NCBI GenBank assembly: GCA_002350465.1
Contig: DEEW01000188.1
Span: 14,502-26,455 of the forward strand
Direction of reading: 5' to 3'
DNA: 11,954 nucleotides
Source: Lachnospiraceae bacterium UBA2868
GTDB lineage: Bacteria; Bacillota_A; Clostridia; Lachnospirales; Lachnospiraceae
Part shown: positions 7,122 to 11,954 of the stretch, one piece after another
Position numbering within the stretch: position 1 is the stretch's first letter
How the letters are laid out: the number at the start of each line of letters is the position of its first letter
Notes under the pieces: generated by a model
The model's input: the letters and a program-made list of their open reading frames with translations, nothing else
Told to the model about the DNA's origin: nothing
Database searches by the model: none
Program-made: the position numbers and the translations under genes

Positions 7122-7877
7122 TCAGTATCCGTAAATATCATAGATTTCTTTCGTATAGCAGTTCGGCGACTCATATACGATAAGCGGACGCTCAACGGTA
7201 AGTCTTCGCCTGCCTCCGAGTCCCGCCTCTATAAGCACCATATTCGGCTCCCGGTTAACATATGGATATACCAGTTTCATCCGCTTTGGTTCCAGACTGT
7301 ACTTTGTCAGTGTTTCAAATATCTCCGTAAGTCTGAATGGTCTGTGGATCAGAAACATCCTGCCTCCGGGCTTTAACATTCTGGAAGCTACTCTTGCAAC
7401 ATCATCGAATGTGCACAATATTTCATGTCTTGCGATAGCTTTCGGAGAATCGGGATTTTTGATTCCGTGATTATCTATCATATATGGCGGATTGCACGTA
7501 ACAGCGTCAAAAGCTCCTGCCTGATAGTACTCTTCCGCATCTTTAATATCTGCACACAGTATATTTACACGGTCGCTTAAATCATTTGCTTCAACACTTC
7601 TTTTTGCCAGATCCGCTATATCTCTTTGTATTTCTATTCCTACTATCCTATCCGCCCCGGTTTTGGCTGCCAGAAGGATCGGTATGATCCCGTTTCCCGT
7701 ACACAGATCAAGAACCTTATCCTGCCGTCTTATCGATGCATAACCCGACAGAAGTACCGCATCCATTCCGAAACAGAACTTTTCAGTGTTTTGAATTATT
7801 TTGAATCCGCAGCGCTCAAGATCATCTACCCTCTCGCCCTCTTTTAATTCAATCGTCGTCCAGTTTGGATTTGCCAT
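7122..7877 (-). CDS. trmN6: tRNA1(Val) (adenine37-N6)-methyltransferase family protein (TrmN6/YabB)
   Basis: This is a class I SAM-dependent N6-adenine methyltransferase of the TrmN6/YfiC family (251 residues), expected to methylate A37 of a tRNA. The SAM-binding motif I, VLDLCTGNGIIPILLA, is at residues 55-70 and the acidic end of motif II at GIEIQ (80-84). The catalytic NPPY lies at 129-132, preceded by FDAVTC. The opening GFKIIQNTEKFCFGMDAVLLSG (24-45) is the family hallmark. The ATG lies inside the ricT gene, giving a 29-nt overlap with poor Shine-Dalgarno support, so reinitiation or coupling is likely. A shorter form would require a rare ATT start. Like yabB in Bacillus it sits between yaaT and rsmI, but without yabA or the GIY-YIG gene yazA. 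The family is clear; the precise tRNA target is inferred. Confidence 0.93.
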   Translation of the reverse strand: MANPNWTTIELKEGERVDDLERCGFKIIQNTEKFCFGMDAVLLSGYASIRRQDKVLDLCTGNGIIPILLAAKTGADRIVGIEIQRDIADLAKRSVEANDLSDRVNILCADIKDAEEYYQAGAFDAVTCNPPYMIDNHGIKNPDSPKAIARHEILCTFDDVARVASRMLKPGGRMFLIHRPFRLTEIFETLTKYSLEPKRMKLVYPYVNREPNMVLIEAGLGGRRRLTVERPLIVYESPNCYTKEIYDIYGY

Positions 7878-8826
7878 CTTTTTGCTCTAATCTTTCAAGC
7901 TCCTCAAGTTCAAGCTCTTCTTCTATCTCCTCATGTGATTTCCTGTTTTTATTATCTTTGTTCTTGCCCCGTTTTTGACCCTTTTCGGCTTTTTCATCCT
8001 GTGATTTTTTATGCCTGGGCTTAAACTTCAGATCGGAAACCGCATATTCCCTAAGTTCCTTCTCATCATCTATTTCCACCACAACCTTAACAAGCTGCTT
8101 CAAAACGTTGGTTTCTCTTACTTCTCCCTTTAACCCGTCCGGGGTTGTGACCGTCTCTCCCACTCTCGGCAGCTTGGAATTCAATTCCTCATAAACCTCC
8201 GCTTCATTCTGAAGACAGCACATCAGCCGCCCGCATATTCCCGATATCTTAGTCGGATTAAGGGACAGGCTCTGTTCCTTGGCCATTTTGATCGATACGG
8301 GCGCAAAATCAGACAGATATGTATGACAGCAGAGAGGCCGACCGCATATACCCATCCCGCCGAGTATCTTGGTCTCATCCCTTACTCCTACCTGCCGAAG
8401 TTCGATCCTTGTACGAAATACTCCCGCAAGGTCCTTTACAAGTTCACGGAAATCCACTCTTCCGTCAGCTGTAAAATAAAACAATACCTTATTATTGTCA
8501 AAGGTATATTCCGCATTGATCAGCTTCATTTCCAGGCCATGTTTAAGGATCTTCTCCTGGCATACCTTATATGCATCCTTTTCTTTTTCCCTGTTTCTCT
8601 TTTCACGCTCGTCATCATCGTTGGTTGCTTTTCTGATAACATTCTTGAGAGGCTGCGTTATCTTGCTGTCATCAACTTCCATATTCGGAAGCACTACAGT
8701 CCCGTACTCTACCCCTCTTGCAGTTTCCACTATAACGTGATCGGCGCGTTTGAATTCTATGTCTTTCGGTCCGAAATAATAAATCTTTCCCGCCGTTCTG
8801 AATCGGACTCCTATAACTTTGGTCAT
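7849..8826 (-). CDS. ricT: PSP1-domain protein RicT (YaaT), RNase Y regulator
   Basis: In B. subtilis RicT (YaaT) joins RicA (YmcA) and RicF (YlbF) in an iron-sulphur complex that steers RNase Y mRNA processing and affects sporulation and competence. The 325-residue protein here has a PSP1 core (about 5-270). Both cysteine clusters are complete: CGRPLCC at 161-167 and CGRLMCC at 198-204, six cysteines in all. Other marks are FYFTADGRVDFRELV (116-130) and RTRIELRQVGVRDE (138-151). After residue 270 comes a charged tail, first Lys/Arg-rich (272-297), then Glu-rich with heptad-like leucines (299-325); its last codons overlap trmN6. The ATG follows the holB TAG by one base, with AGGAG (8834-8838) seven bases upstream. 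RicA and RicF are not in this window. Confidence 0.96.
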   Translation of the reverse strand: MTKVIGVRFRTAGKIYYFGPKDIEFKRADHVIVETARGVEYGTVVLPNMEVDDSKITQPLKNVIRKATNDDDEREKRNREKEKDAYKVCQEKILKHGLEMKLINAEYTFDNNKVLFYFTADGRVDFRELVKDLAGVFRTRIELRQVGVRDETKILGGMGICGRPLCCHTYLSDFAPVSIKMAKEQSLSLNPTKISGICGRLMCCLQNEAEVYEELNSKLPRVGETVTTPDGLKGEVRETNVLKQLVKVVVEIDDEKELREYAVSDLKFKPRHKKSQDEKAEKGQKRGKNKDNKNRKSHEEIEEELELEELERLEQKDGKSKLDDD

Positions 8827-8827
8827 T

Positions 8828-9826
8828 CTAACTCTCCTTTATTGTTAGCAGCATCAGTTCCATTGCCAGTTCGAAGTTTACATTTGCTTTAAGCCTGCTC
8901 TTTGTCTTGTCGAGAATCTGCAGTATTTTTTCTATTCCCTCATATGAACTGTCTGCAGACTCTTTTGCTATACTCTCCTTTTCATCGGAAAAAACGATCG
9001 CATCGGAATCCATCGTGGCCTTATACAGAAGCACATCCCGATACCAGATCATCATTATATCCAGAAAATCACTAACATTAAGCTTATATTCCTCAAGTGT
9101 TTTAAGAGTTCTGATCATATCGGCTGTATCCATCTTTTTGATGAATTTCAAAACCCTTACCGCCTCTTCCTTTATATTTTCAAAATCCTCACTTATTGCA
9201 AGGCTTCTTGCCTTTCCGATATTTCCTCTTGCAAATGCAGTACAGATATCGGCCCGATAATCCGGAATACCCACCTCTGTCATAAGGTATTTCTTAACCG
9301 TTTTATCTTCCACAGGCCTCATGTCAAGCTGCACGCATCTGGATATAACTGTGGGAAGCATCGCTGTTTTGGATGTTGTAAGAAGCATGATCACAACATA
9401 TTCCGGAGGCTCTTCAAGTGTTTTAAGTAGGGCATTTTGAGCCTGAGGCGTCATCTTCTCGGCCTCGTTCATGATATATATCTTCCACTTGCTTTGGTAA
9501 GGCTTAATCTGTGCATCGGAAACGATCTGCTCCCTGACATCATCCACCGATACAGTTCCCGGTTTATCATGGGTAACCGTGATTATATCGGGATGATTAT
9601 GGGTAGCGGCCTGTATGCAGGATCTGCATTTTCCGCATGGATTGACCCCGTCCACGGGATGTTCACATACAAGTGCATTTGCAAATATACGTGCAATGAA
9701 TTCTTTACCCTGCATGCTCTCACCGGTAATCAGATATGCCTGGCTGATCTTTCCCGACGAAATAGACATACGAAGATGTTCTTTAATATGCTCTTGTCCT
9801 ATTATACTGTCAAAATTATCACTCAT
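8828..9826 (-). CDS. holB: DNA polymerase III subunit delta'
   Basis: Delta' is the stator of the clamp loader that places the beta sliding clamp on DNA at replication forks. The 332-residue protein shows the AAA+ fold: IGQEHIKEHL (9-18), a P-loop remnant GESMQGKE (35-42), and a zinc-binding set C54, C64, C67 and C70. The sensor region LLKTLEEPP (133-141) and the SRC motif (162-164) that acts on the neighbouring ATPase subunit are intact. The P-loop has Glu where Ser or Thr should follow the lysine, which fits a delta' that does not hydrolyse ATP. The C-terminal helical collar domain runs from about 210. It begins 12 bases after yaaR, with only a weak Shine-Dalgarno. Position between yaaR and yaaT is as in Bacillus. 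Confidence 0.95.
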   Translation of the reverse strand: MSDNFDSIIGQEHIKEHLRMSISSGKISQAYLITGESMQGKEFIARIFANALVCEHPVDGVNPCGKCRSCIQAATHNHPDIITVTHDKPGTVSVDDVREQIVSDAQIKPYQSKWKIYIMNEAEKMTPQAQNALLKTLEEPPEYVVIMLLTTSKTAMLPTVISRCVQLDMRPVEDKTVKKYLMTEVGIPDYRADICTAFARGNIGKARSLAISEDFENIKEEAVRVLKFIKKMDTADMIRTLKTLEEYKLNVSDFLDIMMIWYRDVLLYKATMDSDAIVFSDEKESIAKESADSSYEGIEKILQILDKTKSRLKANVNFELAMELMLLTIKES

Positions 9827-9838
9827 GTCCGTTACCCG

Positions 9839-10282
9839 TCAGGTAAGTATATCAAGCAGCAGTCCGCGAATCTCTCCGACCTTGGCAAGTATCGCAAGAT
9901 GATCCTTCTCATCCTTCATCAGTTCCTGTGCAAGTTCATCCAGGGTTTCATCAACCCGCCTTATAATACCGTATACCCTGTGCCTTCCCTTTCTGTCCAG
10001 GAAATTCTCACGGGAAAATTTGTGGGATCTGTTGACAATCTCATTCATGAATTCCTTGATCAGTGTACGATACCTCTTCATATCGGCAACGTCCATATGC
10101 TTTGTGATTTTCTTGCCCTGCATGGTAATATCTTCATACATGAGCCCGAGCCTTTCCTGAAGGCCCTCTTCCTCGATCGCACTCATCAGTGTGAACCGGA
10201 ATGCTTCATCTGTCGGAGCATTTGCCTGATTGGTATCCGTAATCTGTGTAGGTTGTATTACCTGATTGACTTTAATATCCAT
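9839..10282 (-). CDS. yaaR: YaaR family protein (DUF327)
   Basis: This small 147-residue protein matches the DUF327 family typified by B. subtilis YaaR, whose role is unknown. It is predicted cytoplasmic, mostly helical and without a signal peptide. Recognisable stretches are [17 protein letters not shown] near residues 29-45, [12 protein letters not shown] (78-89) and the basic [22 protein letters not shown] region (96-117), which is the best conserved part of the family. The ATG at 10280-10282 lies within the 3' end of the kinase gene (25-nt overlap) and is preceded by GAGG at 10291-10294, eight bases away. Its fixed position before holB across many Firmicutes suggests a link with replication or nucleotide genes, but that is only association. 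Confidence 0.9.
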   Translation of the reverse strand: MDIKVNQVIQPTQITDTNQANAPTDEAFRFTLMSAIEEEGLQERLGLMYEDITMQGKKITKHMDVADMKRYRTLIKEFMNEIVNRSHKFSRENFLDRKGRHRVYGIIRRVDETLDELAQELMKDEKDHLAILAKVGEIRGLLLDILT

Positions 10283-10854
10283 TCCTTAATCCTCTTGGCA
10301 CAAGCCTCAAGATCGTCATTCTCAAATCTGACATCATCTGTTATGCCCAGTTCCCTGATTCGCTCTTCGCGAAAATCATTTGCATCGGATAAAAATCTCC
10401 TGCACATTTCCGCATATCTGCCGTTCTCCGGAAGTCTTTCTCTCGTCAGCGCCCGCATAAGCCGCTCTCCGTCATCCAGTTCTATATATATCGGCAGAAC
10501 TCTTCCGCTCCCATAATACTCTCTTGTTCCGGCGAAGGATTCCAAAACACCTATTGCAAGATAATTCTTATTATCTATATCAAGGGTTCCGTCATCAGCG
10601 GTAAAATAATACCAGTCGCCGTGAACAGTGTGATACACCTGTTCCTCAATAATCTTTCCGGAACGCTTGAAATCTTTGTATCCCTCGATATCCACAAAAT
10701 GATAGCTCTCTCCGTCTGTCTCTCCGTCCCTGATAGGTCTTGTGGTATAACGGATAACCGGATTAAGTCCCAGCGTTTCATCCCTTATTATAATGTTGTA
10801 TAAACTGTCTTTCCCTGCACAGCTTTTGCCGATCAGGTAGAAGATTTTTCCCAT
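10258..10854 (-). CDS. Guanylate-kinase-like P-loop kinase
   Basis: The protein (198 residues, near the usual guanylate kinase length) has a P-loop GKSCAGKDS (9-17) and the GMP-binding block [11 protein letters not shown] (35-45) followed by SYHF (50-53), both marks of guanylate kinases that phosphorylate GMP to GDP. The P-loop carries Asp where canonical Gmk has Ser (SGAGKST). Later parts ([25 protein letters not shown]) follow the family only loosely. It is probably a second, divergent Gmk-like kinase and its true substrate is uncertain. It occupies the slot held by thymidylate kinase (tmk) in the Bacillus cluster. The ATG overlaps the decarboxylase gene by 22 bases, with no strong ribosome-binding site (the nearest GGAG is 13 bases away), so coupling is likely. 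Confidence 0.82.
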   Translation of the reverse strand: MGKIFYLIGKSCAGKDSLYNIIIRDETLGLNPVIRYTTRPIRDGETDGESYHFVDIEGYKDFKRSGKIIEEQVYHTVHGDWYYFTADDGTLDIDNKNYLAIGVLESFAGTREYYGSGRVLPIYIELDDGERLMRALTRERLPENGRYAEMCRRFLSDANDFREERIRELGITDDVRFENDDLEACAKRIKEWILKSIR

Positions 10855-11954
10855 ATTACCGAAATCTCTCCGTTTGTTAATCCGACTACATCAAGGCCTG
10901 TATTAATTGCTTCAAGTATTCTGCCGGCCGACTCCTTCGTGATCTTCTCTCCCGGGATCAGTTCGGGAATCCCCGGAGGATATACGGATACAAAATCCGC
11001 GGCAATCCTGCCTGCGGAAGCTCCTACCGGAACTGACTCCGCCTCCGAGAGCATCGCTTCTTTCATATTACCATCCAACAATCCGGTATATGTGCTCATC
11101 CCGGTATCGGATACTTCTGTCGGAGCTACTCGGCCCCCCGCTGTTATTATCTCATCAATCCTGCGAAGCGCATCATACAGTTTTTCAAACGCCCGGGCAG
11201 AATCTGCAATGCTCGTCATCAGTATCACATATTCCTTCGTCGCCATCTCGGCGCATATTCCGTATTCTTCGCGCAATGTCCGGCTTAAACACTCCCCCGT
11301 GTATGTTGCCGTAGAATCCCCTATAACGATTTTCCCCATATCATGGTCACAGGATCCGGGGGCACTTAGTTTACTTCCCGTCAAAACAGCAAGGCTCCTA
11401 AATCTCCCTGCTTTTTTATAAAAATCATTCAGCTTTTTTGTATAGTCATCGAAAAGTTCCTTTTTCCGGTCCTCCAACAGCGCCGTCATGGAATCTATTG
11501 ATGCCATAAGAACATATGAAGGGCTTGATGTGGAAAATACCGGAAGCATTTTCCGTATATGTTCCTTTGAGCGGCACATCTTGTTAATGTGTATCAGTGC
11601 AGTCTGTGTCATTGAAGGAAGGGTTTTGTGAACACTTGTAATAACAACATCCGCACCCTCACTTACCGGACTTGCAGGAAAAGCATCCGATAATCCGAAA
11701 TGTGCTCCATGAGCTGCATCCACTATAAGAACAGCTCCGCTTTCATGGCATATTGCCGCTATCCCGGCAATATCGCTTGTAATACCTTCATAAGTCGGGT
11801 TTGTGATAACAACCGCCACATTGCCTGTTTTGCATTTTGTATCTTTTAATGCCCCGGATATCTGCTCCTTTGTTATCCCTCCGAATATCCCGAACAGTTT
11901 TTCCTTATCCGGTGTAACAATATACGGCTTTGCTCCGCTTAGCATAACCGCGTT
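10833..11954 (-). CDS. Orn/Lys/Arg decarboxylase-family PLP enzyme (YaaO-like), 5' part missing
   Basis: This fold-type I PLP enzyme probably removes the carboxyl group of arginine, lysine or ornithine and so feeds polyamine synthesis. The frame is open to the window edge: the codons before the first in-window ATG read Asn-Ala-Val and continue into MLSGAKPYIV, as in family members (NA-SGA). The true start therefore lies outside and about 100 or more residues are missing. VVITNPTYEG (about 45-54 from that ATG), IVDAAHGAHFG (74-84) and the PLP lysine in TSVHKTLPSMTQTAL (lysine codon 11625-11627) are seen. The C-terminal domain includes the conserved YPPGIPELIPGE. B. subtilis yaaO heads the matching cluster. 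The substrate cannot be fixed from these motifs. Confidence 0.9.
   Translation of the reverse strand, partial: NAVMLSGAKPYIVTPDKEKLFGIFGGITKEQISGALKDTKCKTGNVAVVITNPTYEGITSDIAGIAAICHESGAVLIVDAAHGAHFGLSDAFPASPVSEGADVVITSVHKTLPSMTQTALIHINKMCRSKEHIRKMLPVFSTSSPSYVLMASIDSMTALLEDRKKELFDDYTKKLNDFYKKAGRFRSLAVLTGSKLSAPGSCDHDMGKIVIGDSTATYTGECLSRTLREEYGICAEMATKEYVILMTSIADSARAFEKLYDALRRIDEIITAGGRVAPTEVSDTGMSTYTGLLDGNMKEAMLSEAESVPVGASAGRIAADFVSVYPPGIPELIPGEKITKESAGRILEAINTGLDVVGLTNGEISVIWEKSST

Noticed and set aside
9701..9724. Degenerate Walker A in delta' as a sign of a broken gene
   Set aside because: Delta' subunits commonly lack a working ATP site; the rest of the protein, including zinc cysteines and the SRC motif, is intact.
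9437..10516. A long plus-strand open frame (359 codons) opposite holB, yaaR and the kinase gene
   Set aside because: It lies wholly antisense to three well recognised genes, has no recognisable domain, and its composition is that of a shadow frame.

Overview
All genes in this window lie on the minus strand, packed with overlaps or very short gaps. The content points to Clostridia, most likely Lachnospiraceae of the Butyrivibrio/Roseburia kind. Reasons: the Firmicutes yaaO–yaaR–holB–yaaT–yabB–rsmI–metS gene order, a DUF1002 (YpuA-like) secreted protein, a YesL/DUF624 membrane protein, an MsmX/UgpC-type sugar ATPase, and G+C that looks like the low to mid 40s by eye. The genus is an inference. 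I saw no mobile element, CRISPR array, tRNA or rRNA.

Region A (11954 down to 4286) is a long housekeeping operon. In transcription order it holds a 5'-truncated Orn/Lys/Arg decarboxylase-family PLP enzyme (YaaO-like), a guanylate-kinase-like P-loop kinase, YaaR (DUF327), DNA polymerase III delta' (holB), the PSP1 protein RicT/YaaT, a TrmN6-like tRNA methyltransferase (YabB family), RsmI and methionyl-tRNA synthetase. Junctions run from a 29-nt overlap to a 12-nt gap, so the genes are almost certainly co-transcribed and partly translationally coupled. In Bacillus subtilis the matching cluster has tmk where the guanylate-kinase-like gene sits here. It also carries yaaQ, yabA, yazA and abrB, none of which is present.

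Region B (4240 down to 2661) holds a secreted DUF1002 protein and a GNAT acetyltransferase joined by an ATGA overlap. It lies 45 bp behind metG with no convincing promoter of its own, so it may be read through from the housekeeping operon.

Region C (2660 down to 382) has a candidate promoter, then a YesL-family membrane protein overlapping by 14 nt a membrane-anchored diguanylate cyclase with an extracytoplasmic sensor, intact GGDEF and an RxxD inhibitory site.

Region D (381 down to 1) has a good promoter (TTCACA-18-TATAAT) crowded by two inverted repeats. It drives an MsmX/UgpC-type ABC transporter ATPase that runs off the window edge. YesL proteins are commonly found with carbohydrate ABC systems, so C and D may form a sugar-uptake and c-di-GMP neighbourhood; that is inference.

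The housekeeping part is ordinary. No new multi-gene system is evident. The best leads are the msmX promoter architecture, the yesL–diguanylate cyclase pair, the substitution of tmk by a different kinase, and the DUF1002–GNAT pair behind metG.
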